Source: Amyloporia xantha (Eukaryota > Basidiomycota > Agaricomycetes > Polyporales > Adustoporiaceae). From it: a stretch of DNA of 64,000 nt. The first letter of the stretch is position 1. Every line of letters starts with the position of its first letter. The notes beneath the pieces were generated by a model. That model was not told the DNA's origin, ran no database searches, and saw only the letters and a list, made by a program, of their open reading frames with translations. The position numbers were made by a program, and so were the translations under genes. Location: contig JAYKKR010000045.1 in the NCBI GenBank assembly GCA_036971615.1, forward strand, positions 1 through 64,000, in the 5' to 3' direction. Of the stretch, positions 35,494 through 50,740 are shown piece by piece.

Positions 35494-36880
35494 ATGGATA
35501 TCTATAACAGCCTTGTGTCTGGCGCAAATGCAGAACTATGCACGATCCGGACTGTGGACATGCATACGTCTGGAGAGGTGGGTGCATTACTATATAGTGG
35601 AAAATTCACTCCATCTCAATGCCATGGACATTCAGCCAACTCGCATCGTAGTATCAGGCTACCCGGCGCTCGAGGGGAGGACGCTGTTAGAAAAGCGGGC
35701 GTACGCACGCGAGCACCTGGATCATATACGGAAACGGTGAGCCTATATCACGTTCCCGGCTGGACAGCCACTAGACTTCATGGACAGTCTTATGTGGGAA
35801 CCACGGGGACACGGAGACATGTACGGGGCCATTTTAGTCCAGGAGACAGAGTTGACAGAGAGCGGAGAGGCGGACATTGGGGTGCTTTTCACTCACAATG
35901 GTGGGTGGTCGACCGAATCGCGCACCTGAGTCAGAAGCTGAACTGGGACAGAGGGATACTCGACGATGTGTGGACACGCGACGATTGCACTGGGGCGACT
36001 TCTGGTGGATACGCAGGACGAAAGGGTATTTCCGCGGCGGAGGCATTTGGAATATGACAGGGAGAAGGAGGAGACGACGTTGCGGCTGCATGCGCCGTGT
36101 GGGGTGGTGGTAGTGACTGTTCCAACGGTCGACGGCGCGGGGGGGACGAAGCGGTCGGATAGTCGGCGGCGGGTGCGGTTTGTGAGCGTACCTAGCTTTG
36201 TGTCTGCACGCGACGTGGTGGTGGAGGTCGCGGAGGACAAGCAGTGGGCTGCGCTAAGAGAGAGAGGGCGGGGGACTGTGCGGGTGGACGTAGCGTATGG
36301 AGGGGCATACTACGCGTTTGTGAGCGCGGAGGAGCTGGGATTGCAGAGGGGCCTGCGGGGAGGAGGAGGATACACGCTCAAAGACCTGGACGAGGCGACG
36401 GCCGTCCTGAAGACGCTCGTCGCCGGTCGCCCAGAGCTGGTCGAGCACCCGACCGAGCGCCGGCTGCAGTATCTCTACGGCGTCATCGTCACCGACGCTC
36501 CGCCCGACGACCCCCGCTCCGACTCGGGGCTGAGCGTGTGCTTCTTCGCCGACCAGCAGATCGACCGGTCGCCCACCGGGTCCGGCGTCAGCGCACGCGT
36601 CGCGCTCGCCGTCGCCGCGGGCAAGATGCGGGTGGGAGAGGGCGGGGAGTTCCATTCGGTGGTCAGTCTGGCCGACGCCGGGAGCGCGTTCGTGGGGACG
36701 GCGGTGGGGACGGAGGCAGTGGCGGGCCGGGACGGGGGTCGGCGGTGGGATGCGGTCAGGGTGGCTGTCGAGGGCCGGGGGTTCTACACGGGAGCACACG
36801 CGTTTGTGGGAGAGGCGGAGGATGGCGTGGCGGGGGCTGGGCTGATGGTCCGGTTGCCAGATGGGGACACTCGTCCATGA
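35494..36880 (+). CDS. L3HYPDH: Proline-racemase-family protein, probable trans-3-hydroxy-L-proline dehydratase
   Basis: Four exons start at 35494 ([20 protein letters not shown]). Splices join [41 protein letters not shown] and [22 protein letters not shown]. The first catalytic position, Cys in MCGHATI, is kept. At the second, true racemases have Cys in DRSPCG, but here the motif is [15 protein letters not shown] with Thr. The human trans-3-hydroxy-L-proline dehydratase also has Thr there, so dehydration to pyrroline-2-carboxylate is the likely reaction. The 3' half is GC-rich, which opens long false ORFs on the opposite strand. The product should be cytosolic and serve proline/hydroxyproline use. 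Confidence 0.88.
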
Positions 36881-36975
36881 CGTACGGTGATGTCATGTGC
36901 GCCATAATATATAGTGCCTCCTCTGCCCGCGTCTACATCGCTCGAATTCCACTCGTCTGACCCGCGCACTCAACC

Positions 36976-37948
36976 ATGTCCTACGCATCCGTCGCTGCTC
37001 AGAACGCGCCCCCCTCCTCAGAACAGGTCCTTTCATTCCTCCCCTTTTGTTCCTCATTCGTCTCACCCTAACTTCATTCATCAGCCTCAACCTGACCAGG
37101 CGCTCTTTACAACAGAGCCCCCCTCCGCAGACAACATCGCAGACGACGCAGCAAAGGTCAATGTCGTCGCCCCCGACTTCCGCTCAAACCCCGCCACCGT
37201 CACTTCCGAGACTGGCCCATACCCTCCCCCCGAATCGTCGCCAGCACCCCGCGGCGGAAAGAAGACTGCTAAACGGTACATTCACGACGTAGAGCAGGAA
37301 GGCTCCTACTTCTGGGAGGTTGCAAAACAGTATCTCTTCCGTCCGGCAGTCGCAGGCGGCCTTCTCGGCCTGGGTATGTCCTCAAATCATTTCTCGCAGC
37401 TTTGAGGTCCTTATGTCCCACAGTGAACGTCGGCCTCATTTCCGCTACCGGATATGCTTATTACACGAAGCCCCACCTCCGTCGTGACACCCGTGCACTC
37501 GCCTCCACGGCTGCTGCCGCCTTGGCAGTCCTCTCCGGCGAGTCCTATGGCGCAGAGAAGTACAGGCAGACTCCCAGAGGCCAAGCTGAGGAGCGCAAAG
37601 CCAAGCAAGAGGGTGCCGCCCTTTACCGATCGGCCAAAGAGCACATCCTTCGCCCTGGCGTCCTCGGCGGCCTTGTGGGTGTTGGTGAGTCCTCCATTTA
37701 GCGTGTTCGTCAACCATACTGACGTGCTCGCATAGTGAATGCGGGCATCCTTGGGACCCTCGGTTACTTTGCATACACCCAGTGGGATCGCCGCTGGGAC
37801 AGGCGTACGGTCTCAGCCGTGTCCGTCGGCCTCCTCACGCTCTGGTCCGGTGAAGGGTGCGTACATTGTCGCCTTTCATTCTGATTGTATGCTCATTGCG
37901 GCCTGCCGTAGGTACCTCGCCGAGAAATACCGCGTGACAAGCCATTGA
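36976..37948 (+). CDS. OM14: OM14-like mitochondrial outer-membrane protein with duplicated membrane module
   Basis: The start at 36976 (MSYASVAAQNAPPSSEQ) is followed by a ~60-nt intron and PQPDQALFTTEPPSADNI. A short hydrophilic region ends in KVNVVAPDF. Two related modules follow, each split by an intron at the same place. The first is YLFRPAVAGGLLGL|VNVGLISATGYAYY, then ALASTAAAALAVLSGE. The second is HILRPGVLGGLVGV|VNAGILGTLGYFAY, then TVSAVSVGLLTLWSGEG. It ends YLAEKYRVTSH, stop at 37948. Yeast OM14 is a mitochondrial outer-membrane receptor for ribosome-nascent chains. The C-terminal pattern fits its domain, here present twice. The name is an inference from pattern. Confidence 0.7.
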
Positions 37949-38728
37949 GTGGTCGCGATGACTTGAACGGATGATGTCGGGCTATAAGATAGCAGACGAT
38001 TTATTTACGTTAAAGGCGTACTACTCCACTCCCTCTTCTTCAGCATTTTTGTACTATACATACAGTATATTCCTTTTACGTCCAATTCAATGACATATGG
38101 ATCTCACAGAATTAGCGTTGGCCTTACGCTTCACGGAATTAGTGTTGCGTATGAAACTAATTGGCTGTTTAAAACGGTATGTAAGTAAGTCCTGGTTTTA
38201 TGTTAGTTATATACAGGTGTTTTTTACGTTTTAAACACACGTCACGTGCTATTTCTCTGCCTGCGGCGCAAAGGGCTGTGGAGACGCACTGGGTGGACCA
38301 TAGGTTTCAGAATGCCTTGGAACATACAAAGTTGTGCTCTGAGCCGGTATTAGAGGAAGAAATGTGAATTTGAGTGAGTGATTGCCAAGATTCGAGACAC
38401 GATCGTCGAGATCTCACACACTTCGGCATCGGCCGGATGCGCATCGTCTCGCGCGGCCATAGAGTCGCTGCTTCACGGGAAGCGTCACGTGTCCTGACTT
38501 AATGACATTATATACATGAATAGTTTTGGCCCGTGTTTTTTACTTGTAAAAACATGTTTTAAACATGTAATATACATCCATGTTTTTTACGTCGAGTTGT
38601 ATACGCGACACTACACGGAATAGAGCATCACGGCGGCGCTGGTGCGGCGCGTGATAATGAATGCCAGCGCACGTGACTACGATCGAGAACGTCCAATATT
38701 TCCGTGGGTTGTGACTCGCGGTCCATAT
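37949..38728. other. Intergenic, AT-rich, with short repeated words
   Basis: About 780 bp, gene-free. It has three copies of ttttttacgt (about 38220, 38535, 38585, the middle one imperfect), a near-palindrome acatgttttaaacatgt at about 38550, and two near-identical 'cggaattagtgttgcg'-type words around 38110-38150. These look like degraded repeat DNA, but no element could be delimited. The part next to 38729 is the alanyl-tRNA synthetase promoter. Confidence 0.45.
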
Positions 38729-38782
38729 ATGCGCGCTATCCGTCATTCAATTCTTCCTCGTTTCTTTCGTTCTCTCCCCAAG

Positions 38783-42335
<3,553 letters not shown>

Positions 42336-43024
42336 TCGTATTCTTTGGACATGTAAAGGAAATATCACGCTACTGTTAGAGCAATGCATATCGACTTCCT
42401 AAGTACTGTACTAATAATATGAGCGGGCGTAGGCCTGTGGCAGCTGCATCTATCAGACTGTACAACATCATAAGTACCTGATCTTAGGAAGAGAACTTCG
42501 TGTCAAATTTTCAGTCTGGTACGTAAACATCAAACTTCAGATGCTCTGCAACCAGCTCTGTCAAAGGTATACATTAATTGTTTGCGTGGAAGTTAGGATA
42601 GTATGTCAGATTGTTGACTACAAGATAATACGAATTTTGAGCTCTAATTCTACTTACTGTGACAATAATAAGTCCCCGAGCTCCAGGACCCCGAAAGTTA
42701 TAACCTTAAAGGGGAAATCGAGGTAAATTTACAGAATTTATGATGCGGAGATATCCGAATGCCATATTCGTCCATCGCCTCCGTTTACACAGTGCTCGCC
42801 GTTGACCTCGGAGTACGCAACGACTGGTGAGTTTCTCAAACAATTCAGCCCGTGCCAATGCGTCTGGAGCATGTCTGCCACGAGCCAGCACCAGATTGCA
42901 CGTCTCAAGACATGTCAGGAGACGTATCTGGGCTGGATGGTATGCTGGGGTATCGGATGACAGTGCTCTGACCCATGGCCTTTTCTGTCACAGAACTCCT
43001 CGATTCATCAATACCACGCCCACG
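42336..43024. other. Intergenic region between ALA1 and RPS18
   Basis: About 690 bp without a supported gene. The last ~200 bp are the ribosomal-protein gene leader. No repeat or RNA gene was recognised. Confidence 0.45.
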
Positions 43025-43661
43025 ATGTCGCTCGTTGTCCCTGAAGCCCACCAGCAGTTCCAGGTATGGAGGTCTAAGTCAAATGACGACGCCATAGTTG
43101 ACCTCTCGTCTGTAGCATATCTTGCGTCTCCTCAACACCAATGTTGACGGCAAGCGCAAGATCATGTACGCCCTGACGGAGATCAAGGGTGTGGGCCGCC
43201 GGTACTCGAATTTGGTTTGTAAGAAAGCAGATGTAGATCTTAACAAGCGGTATGTCTGCCTATGTTCTCAACCTTCTTAGTGTTTTTCAATCCGATTTAT
43301 TCAGTGCTGGCGAACTGAACTCAGACGAACTTGAGCGTCTTGTCACGATTATTCAAAACCCTACACAGTTCAAGATCCCTACATGGTTCCTGAACAGGCA
43401 GCGAGACATTGTGGACGGAAAGAACTCGCAGATCCTTTCCAATGCTGTGGATTCCAAGATTCGTGATGATCTTGAGCGGTTGAAGAAGATCCGCGCGCAT
43501 CGTGGTTTGAGGCACTTCTGGGGCCTGCGAGTCCGAGGTCAGCACACGAAGACCACTGGTACGTCTTTTTTTCGGTTTCCGGCCAAGTGCAGTAGTCCTC
43601 ATCTGTGATATTTTAAGGACGTCGGGGAAAGACCGTCGGTGTGTCGAAAAAGCGTGGTTAA
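43025..43661 (+). CDS. RPS18: 40S ribosomal protein uS13 (S18 in eukaryotic naming)
   Basis: Four exons: 43025-43063 ([13 protein letters not shown]), 43116-43249 ([20 protein letters not shown] through KADVDLNKR), 43305-43558 ([19 protein letters not shown] through [13 protein letters not shown]) and 43618-43661 ([16 protein letters not shown]). All junctions keep the frame and the protein is complete. uS13 sits in the head of the small subunit, where it contacts P-site tRNA and the large subunit. The gene is fully conserved and shows no frame errors, a useful contrast with the broken genes at the start of the window. Confidence 0.97.
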
Positions 43662-44113
43662 ACGTTTATTCTCGTTTCGGATTCGTCCAGCTGGCGTACG
43701 ACGTAGTATGTTCGCCACGCATAAATGCTCGTATGCCTGTACCTCGACGTCTCATGATTTATGCAATCTCTTTGTATGCTTGTGGCATTTTCTTGCAAGC
43801 CTCGGGCATGGATTGCGCAGGCTCCGATGCTAAATGTGCTTACTACTCACTAAATGGTGCTTGTGGTATTGATATTGAGTATGTATGTAACTATTGTACG
43901 CTCTGGCGGGCATGATGAAAACTTAACCAGAAGTTGTGGACGGCGGCTCATATCACGTGACTTGCATCCGCTAGAATCTTCCCCTGAATGCCTGAATCGA
44001 CGACCAGTATGGCAATCACAATCTTTACTTATACCCCACAACTCCTCTGTACTCCATTTCATCTTAAAAGTCCTTAATCCAACGCGACCTTAATTAGCTG
44101 CCGTTCACTTGCA

Positions 44114-44957
44114 ATGACTACCTGGGGATATTCACCAGAGGTGCATCCCTGGTTCCGCATGCCCTCTCTCAAGCGTAAAAGCCTTGATGACGACGATATA
44201 TCTATCGTTGAATACACTGCTCGTCCTTATGTTCAGCCTTGTTCGAAGCGGCGCAAATGCGACGTGTTAGAGCATGGTCTCGCTCGCTTGTCGCTGAATA
44301 CGTCTGTGGACGGGTCCGTTGCGCCCTTCCAGTCAGCTGTCAAGCACGTCTCCGACGGTGTACCGCACATATCCGTCCTGTCCCCGTCAAGCACGTCCAC
44401 TTCACAACCGCCAACGACGTGGGGGACATCGTCTCTTCCCTACACGGAGAGGGACTTGGCTCCCGTGTCGGTGGTGCTCCCCAGCTCTATCGAGGAACCC
44501 ACATTGACCGAACGAGATGAAGACCTCCTCGATATTCAGATGAAGAGTCCGTCATGGTATGAGGTTGAGAAAGACCGTGAGTCTTCGAATCGCATTTAGC
44601 CTCGTAGCATTGACTCATTCGTGCCAAGGCATCGTTATAACTGATCTGGAGGGGTTCGCCGCCGAAGATGAACAACCAACATCGCCAACCGAACGAGGGG
44701 ATGTGGCCATTTCTTCCACCCTTCTTGACCGCCTAAAAACGCAAGCGTCCTTGCCCACCCCTGACTTCACGGAGTCCTCCCGGAGCAAGGCTCTTATCCT
44801 TTTCAAGCCACTTGTTATTCCAGAAAATGCAGCAGATGCACAACGCTTATCGGAACAGGAGGCAAATGCAGCAGTGGAGGAAGTCGAGGATGGGCCAATT
44901 ACGGATACAGATGCACCAATGGACGTAGATGAGGCAATGGACATAGAACCTTTGTGA
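44114..44957 (+). CDS. Unrecognised, probably nuclear, acidic protein
   Basis: Two exons with a ~52-nt intron (about 44579-44630) that restores the frame as WYEVEKD|RIVITDLEGF. The product starts MTTWGYSPEVHPWFRMPSLK, followed by basic patches (LKRKS, CSKRRKC) that could act as nuclear localisation signals. It is rich in Ser, Thr and Pro, then becomes very acidic, ending in repeated acidic units (DAPMDVDEAMDIEPL). I recognise no domain. The splicing and codon pattern make it a real gene; similar short acidic proteins occur widely in basidiomycetes. Confidence 0.65.
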
Positions 44958-46577
44958 GGACAGTTCCAATGGCATTGAAGAGCCAGCTACAGTGCCGGAC
45001 ATCACCAAACTGCGAGCAGCGTTATAACGCGTTACACCAGTTGGCAACTAATCTGTACGTTACTCAAAATGTAAAGCCATATAATTCAAAAATAAATGAT
45101 TTACGAGATATACTTGTGCAAACATATCGTCAGAAATTTGAAAACACTCACGTATAATCTACCGGTCGTAAGCTATTATAATCTGTTAGAATAAAATATA
45201 GCACCATTGTCAACTAAACTATTTTGTATGCACACTAGATGTCTGGTCGAATTTATGGGTGAAATTTATAAAGACAAAAATATAAATTTTGACCGGATCC
45301 TCGTTGTCGGAAGATAAGCGCCAATGTTCACACCAATAAATTGAAAATTCAATGACTCTCGATTCATGGTCTCGTTTTGCTGAGACCGTGCCAGAATGCA
45401 AAGCCTGGTCTATTGTGAAATTAAGCCGTGCCCAGCTGCAATCTAGGCGATTTTGTGCTTATGCTGGACCGGACAGAGTCTTGACTATCACATAAATACG
45501 GAGGTCATCTCGAGGGTACCCGCGCGTGGCCGCCTGAGCTCGCGCCCTGAGTCCTACTACTAGCAGTAGGAGTTCCTCCGACTCGAAGACCGGTAAGTGT
45601 CCGAGCCTGTTCTCGTCCCTAACAATCACAGCTGCAAGTACCTTATGGCACTGGTAAGTCCAAAGTAGTTCAGGTATCTAACCTTTGTACTGACTGCTAG
45701 CGAACTTCGTCAATACTCAGGACTACTGTAGTACAGATCAACGTGGTGGGGACCTCTAGGTCTATTATGAGTTGACCAACACACATGCTGGCCACAAAGT
45801 TTCTGATAGATCCGCCTTGAGTCAATCTGACTTGCAGTCGCTGAAGTACTAATCTGCTCTTTCATCGCAACGGTACTATCAATTGATATATTTGACTTCT
45901 GTCTAGACATACTAGAATAATCTAGCCCTCAACTGGGCATAATGCGCGGCCGGATGATGGATGATATACGGGATAATGCTCAATTAGTATTGCTGTTGTC
46001 TATTTATGGTATATGGTCAGCAACGGAGACTACGGACAACGAACGTAGAATAGTGAGGTAGTATTCTTGTAGATAATTGAATCTAGAAATATACAAAATT
46101 GATAATCTCTGGTCCCGGAGTTTGCAAATTGCACACAAACGATGCGGAATTACAGCGCACCGGTCCATCTGGATCATCCGTCGCTCGCTTATTATTGGGT
46201 CCAGAATAAATCCAGAACAGATCTATATTTACAGTGACCATATTTTTTCGACATCTCATAACAGCATATAACAAGCAGAAGAATTTCACCTTTTGGACCT
46301 GTTGGCAATCGCTCTCAGCCATATAATTCAATATATGGGTGGTTATAATTTTCGTACATGTTCTATTGATTTTGCCTTATATCTCGACATCATATAGCTA
46401 TATGAAGAATCTCGAGGTTTGGTGATGGATATAGTGACGACTTGAGTATGCGGAGTTCGACAGGCAAAAGGTCTAATCATTAAAACAGTCCCGCGACGGA
46501 AACAGTATAGCAATGAGCAATGACAGCAGAACGACGAGAATAGAACGAATATAAGAACAACGATGTCCGGAACGTAA
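44958..46577. other. Intergenic, AT-rich, no gene seen
   Basis: About 1.6 kb. There are only short ORFs and no domain. One local GC-rich stretch at 45515-45600 contains a small palindrome (ctactactagcagtag). The minus-strand ORF at 46343-47008 is a shadow of the HAP2 3' end. No RNA gene or transposon could be identified. Confidence 0.45.
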
Positions 46578-48099
46578 CTATCTCCTGGAAGAACCCACAC
46601 CACTACTATATTGCAACATATCATTTGCCCTTGGCTGCAACTCGCTTTTGAGCGACTCCGCTGGAATGTCAATGACGTCTTGCTCGTCGGTATAAAGTCT
46701 GTCAACATCGTTGATGTAAGAGTGACGATGACGGGCGTGCGCATGCGGATGGGGAACGTGATGCATCTGCATGGCAGCATAGTTGGACCGCATACTGCTC
46801 GATGATGCCGAAGAAGGTCCGTTGGAAGGAACAGGCGGTATTGGTGTCGCAGAATAAGAGAGGTGACCGCCGACGTTCGACGCACCCAAATGACGAGTAT
46901 GATCGTGTGAATGGTCGTCCATTGCATGGCCATGATGCACGTGATCACGAGGCGAGATAGGGGCAGGACTGGTAGGATGAGAAAGAGAATGGTGGTATCC
47001 GACATCATGGAGATTTATGGGATCGGAATTATGGCCTAGGGATAGATTAGGCTCGTGTGGCGACCGGATGGCTGGATGGCCACGAGACGACGGTGTCTGC
47101 GACGGTTGATGTAACTGGGACTGTGGGGAAATTTGGGTGTGAGACGACATCTGCGAGAGAAGATGGAGTCAAGGCGTCACCTGAGATTGGACTTGGGACT
47201 GTAAAGGGGTTGATATCTGCGATTGCGACTGAAATAGAGTCTGAGACTGAGACGGGGTCGGTAGCTGAGGCTGCGACTGCTGCTGCCGCAGAGCTTGGGG
47301 TCGTGGCTGAAGTTGCGGCTGAACGAACAGAGAGGAATGGGATTGTTCGGGTTGCTTTTCGGACTGTTCAATGGGTGAGAAGGGCGGTTTAGCTTCGGAA
47401 GGACTGTCGACGGTCATTTCGAGGTCCTTGTCGAGATCTCGGTCGACTTGGTCAGCGTCGTCTTCGTCTCCATTCTGGGATGTTGAAGCAGACGGACCAG
47501 CGTCCGCTGTCTGGCTTGCTTTCTGGGCGGCTATCTCTTCTGCGGTGAGAAAGCGACCGCCGGGCCCGCGGGGACGACGCATGGCATGCTTGTGCCGTGA
47601 CTCGTGAAGGTACGGCTGGTGAACGGGTGGGTGTGAGGAGGACAAGAGAGACGAAGGGGGACCGCATACCTTTCTCTGCCTAGAGAGTCTGTGGAGCTCC
47701 TCGAGACGAGCTCGAGCTACACGCCTTTTGAGAATACGATAGTACTGCTTAGCGTTGACGTAAAGCGGTTCTTCGTCGAGGGGAGCATCGTCCTGGATCT
47801 GGTCGACAGGAGGGTCTGGGTCGCGATGTTCGGAAGGCTGGGTGTCCTGCTGGGGTGGCTGGTGGTGAAGAAAGAGGCTGTGAGCGGGAGAGGGGGTGAT
47901 AGGGGTGGATGTCGGAGACGGATGGGGAGAGGGATGGCGTGAGTGGTGGGTGGGCTGTTGCGGGGGGTAGAAATTGTAGAGGTGAGGCTGGTGCTGTGCT
48001 GTGAATAAAAAGGTGAGATGCGAGAGAGAAAGAGAGGGGAAAGGGCTCACGATAAGGATGGTAGGGATTTGAGTGGAAGAGGTGATCAACGGGATCCAT
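46578..48099 (-). CDS. HAP2: CCAAT-binding factor subunit A (Hap2/NF-YA)
   Basis: DNA-contacting subunit of the trimeric CCAAT-binding complex, which controls respiration and iron/carbon genes in fungi. The start at 48099 (MDPVDHLFHSNPYHPY) is followed by an intron, then PQHQPHLYNFYPPQQP. The core begins EEPLYVNAKQYYRILKRRVA, the Hap3/Hap5-interacting helix, and continues LEELHRLSRQRK. After an intron comes the DNA-binding part PYLHESRHKHAMRRPRGPGG. The rest is acidic, then Gln/Ser-rich repeats (SQSQ units). A 30-nt in-frame segment (47151-47180) that starts GT, ends AG and contains TGA separates this from a further His-rich open frame ending at 46578. If it is an intron, that region is the C-terminus; if not, the protein stops at about 47169. 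Two CCAAT boxes lie in its own promoter. Confidence 0.9.
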
Positions 48100-48141
48100 G
48101 TCTCGATAGACTTGTGACTGGACGAGCCGCTGTCGATGCTG

Positions 48142-48183
48142 ATTGGCCTGCGCTCGCTGCGATCCCAACGAGAATGCGATTGG
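48142..48183 (-). promoter_or_regulatory. Two CCAAT boxes in the HAP2/THO1 divergent promoter
   Basis: ATTGG at 48142-48146 and 48179-48183 read as CCAAT on the minus strand, both in the context ggccaatc. They lie 43 and 80 bp upstream of the HAP2 start and in the 160-bp spacer to the divergent THO1-like gene. They are possible sites for the Hap complex itself, which suggests autoregulation. Confidence 0.55.
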
Positions 48184-48260
48184 CCACCGTGGCAACAACC
48201 AACGACCCCGCCACTCCTCCCCGCCACGTGCCCCTTTCATTCTCTCTCTCAACACACACC

Positions 48261-49371
48261 ATGGACGCCAAACTGCACGTCGTCTTCTCCCCTCGTCGCC
48301 GTCCTTGAGCTCACCCCATTCACAGGAAAGCACTCAAGGTCGTCGACCTCAAGGACATTCTCGCAAGGGCCACCGTCTCCGTCCCAAGCAAGTCCAACAA
48401 GCAGGACCTCATCGCCCGCATCCTCGCCTCTCCCGCCGCCGTCAGCGTGTACAACGCGCAATACGGCCCTGCTACACGCGCATCCCCTTCAAAGCAGCCT
48501 AGTCGCTCCACAGAGGAGAGCTCTGTCGCAACGACCAACGACGATCTCGTAAGTCCGTCTACGCCTCCACATCCGTCCACCGCTCACCTCAATCTAGCTC
48601 GCACCACCAGAAGAGTCCGTCTCTTGTCATCATCCTCCCGCCTCCATCTGAACCTGTATTTGCTTTCTTAGTGTGGACTGGACTCCCGACGACGCCTTGC
48701 CAACTGCTCAACGTCCGCCTTCGTCACCTACTGCTCCAACATCACAAACAGTGGTCTTGCCACCCTCTCCTCCAAAAGCAGTTTGTCACCTTACTGTCTT
48801 ACTCTCAACTGTCGCCAATACTAACCCTGTCTAGTCCACAAGCACGCCATCTGCTCCCGGTGACCCTTTGCCGACCCAAGAGAATGTATCGAAATCACCA
48901 GAAGATGAAGAACTCGAGAGGCGCAAGGCTCGTGCAGCTCGGTTCGGCCTCCCTCTGGTTGAACCAATCAAATCGAAAGCTCCCGAGGTACCATCGAAGC
49001 CCCCAGCCAAAATAGTAAATGGGCTTGTAGCTGACGTACGCCTGCGCATGATGTCTCATCCCGTTCCATACCTCATGTGTACTCGCAGGAACCGGAAAAG
49101 CTGGCTGCTCGTGCTGCACGCTTTGGCGTTGTCCCGTCCGCGACGGTAGCCCAAGCGCGGCACTCATCTGCGGGGACTCTGACCCAGGTGAATGGCAGAA
49201 AACGTGCGGCGCCGCAGCCGGATGCTGTAGATGCAGAGGAGTCAGAGAGACGTAAGAAACGGGCCGAGAGATTTGGGATACCTGTGGTGGTAAGTCATTT
49301 CAAAGTTGGCACGTGTCTGCCGTGCTTCATTCAACTAATATATCACCTCTTTGCAGGGTGCGAAGGCTTAG
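48261..49371 (+). CDS. THO1: SAP-domain RNA-export protein (Tho1/SARNP/CIP29-like)
   Basis: Tho1/SARNP proteins bind nucleic acid and the TREX export machinery. A SAP domain lies near the N-terminus (LKVVDLKDILARATV, SKSNKQDLIARILA). Middle exons are Ser/Pro-rich; the splice LAPPED|VDWTPDDA uses a ~57-nt intron. The C-terminus has three of the family's short repeats: RKARAARFGLPLV, KLAARAARFGVV and RKKRAERFGIPVV. The last exon is only GAKA plus TAG at 49369-49371. The start at 48261 (MDAKLH) fits, but the first splice does not keep the frame by any GT-AG pair I can find. The true start, or a one-base error near 48330, remains open. Confidence 0.8.
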
Positions 49372-49429
49372 GAATGTGGTTTTCTATACATGAAGTGTAA
49401 TGTCTGTCTCTACGTGGCGTTTATCATGT

Positions 49430-50740
49430 GTTAATGCAATTGCAATCTGCCATGTCATTGGCAACACCTTCTACACCTCATTCTGTCAACCTGGGGCACA
49501 TTGGCTATGCATGGATCTTATTAGGCCTGTTTGGTTGTCACATGCAGTCTGTTATCTGAGAAAGACTCAGCATACTTTTGACTGGTTCACATAATGCATG
49601 TCTGTCATGCTTGGCTAATAAACAGCACACTCAACTACTGTACTGTCATGACCTTAAGCAATGTCCCCTGTCCCAACTGTTCTGTTGCTGTTGCCTATTT
49701 AGGGTTTTGTCCCTTGTCCCTTAGGTGTTGGTGCTTATGGTCCATCTATTCTCAAAACTGTCCAAAAACCACAAGAAATGTGAAAATAATGTACATTAGG
49801 ATTCTCTCCCTATATGGGTTTGCATGGGCATTTGTGTGCACTCTCTGCTTTACCTGCTTCAACCCTGTGCTAAGGTAAATTTGGGTTTTCCTGATGTCAT
49901 CCTGCTTGCAGAGTACTGATTGCATTGAGGCCAGACCACTTGAAATTGGCACTTGTAGTATTATTCAGTTGGCATGGAAATATTTGGAAGAAGAACAGGA
50001 ATGTATCCTGTATTGCTTGATATATGTATGTTCAGTTTTTGTTTATGTGGAGCTTTTCATGCTAAACTCTCCTTGTGAAGGAATATCTTAGACACCTAAC
50101 TCTGGACTGTTTTCACACTTCACAATCTGGTGTATATTGCAGCAAGAATAGGCCACTGCAAGTGTATAAGTATTGAAAGACTAAAAATATATTTTCTGAC
50201 TTGTATAAACTATACATATTACAATCAGGGGAAATCTGGGTGACCTTGTCATAGCATTGTTTCAAACTCTCCATCTTCATCTTCATTATCTTTAACTGCA
50301 TCATCTGACTCTGCAACTATGTTCTCTGCAAGTAAGGCAAAAGAAACAGGCAAAACCTCATCCTCTTCTGTGAGGTAATTTCTCAGGCCATTTGATCTGG
50401 CATCTTCATGCACAGCCTGACAAAATACAAACCAGGATTTGGGTCACTTGCAGTTGTAAGCATTCAATACCTGGGTACATTCCTGAATTTGTGATTCAAT
50501 GGGACTTGAATGTGTTTGAACAGCTAGATTTGAACTTTTCAAGAACTCTGAGGTCCATTCTGATAGTGCAACCACAATCTAATATAGGAGGTTTGCTTGG
50601 TGGCTTTAAGGACCAGTGATGGAAAAATTGTCCAGGCAAATTGCATTAGCTACAGCATCTACTGGAAATCCATCAATTGGAGGAAGAGCTACTGCTGACA
50701 TCAGGAAAAAAAACCTTAGCTAAGTATGGATATGTAGCCC
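49430..50740. other. CpG-free decayed DNA
   Basis: About 1.3 kb with no gene. I read through it and found essentially no CG dinucleotide, while TG and CA are common and neighbouring host genes are rich in CG. This is the mark of heavy cytosine-methylation-driven mutation, as seen in old silenced transposons. No protein domain can be read. Confidence 0.6.

Noticed and set aside
36254..36799. 181-codon ORF on the minus strand
   Set aside because: It is antisense to the GC-rich dehydratase exon; third-position GC removes stops. No domain seen.
44114..44599. RNA-binding or kinase identity for the unknown protein
   Set aside because: No motif of either family could be found; only basic and acidic low-complexity patches.
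46343..47008. 221-codon minus ORF
   Set aside because: Different frame over the HAP2 3' exon; Met/Ile/Leu-rich translation without family resemblance.
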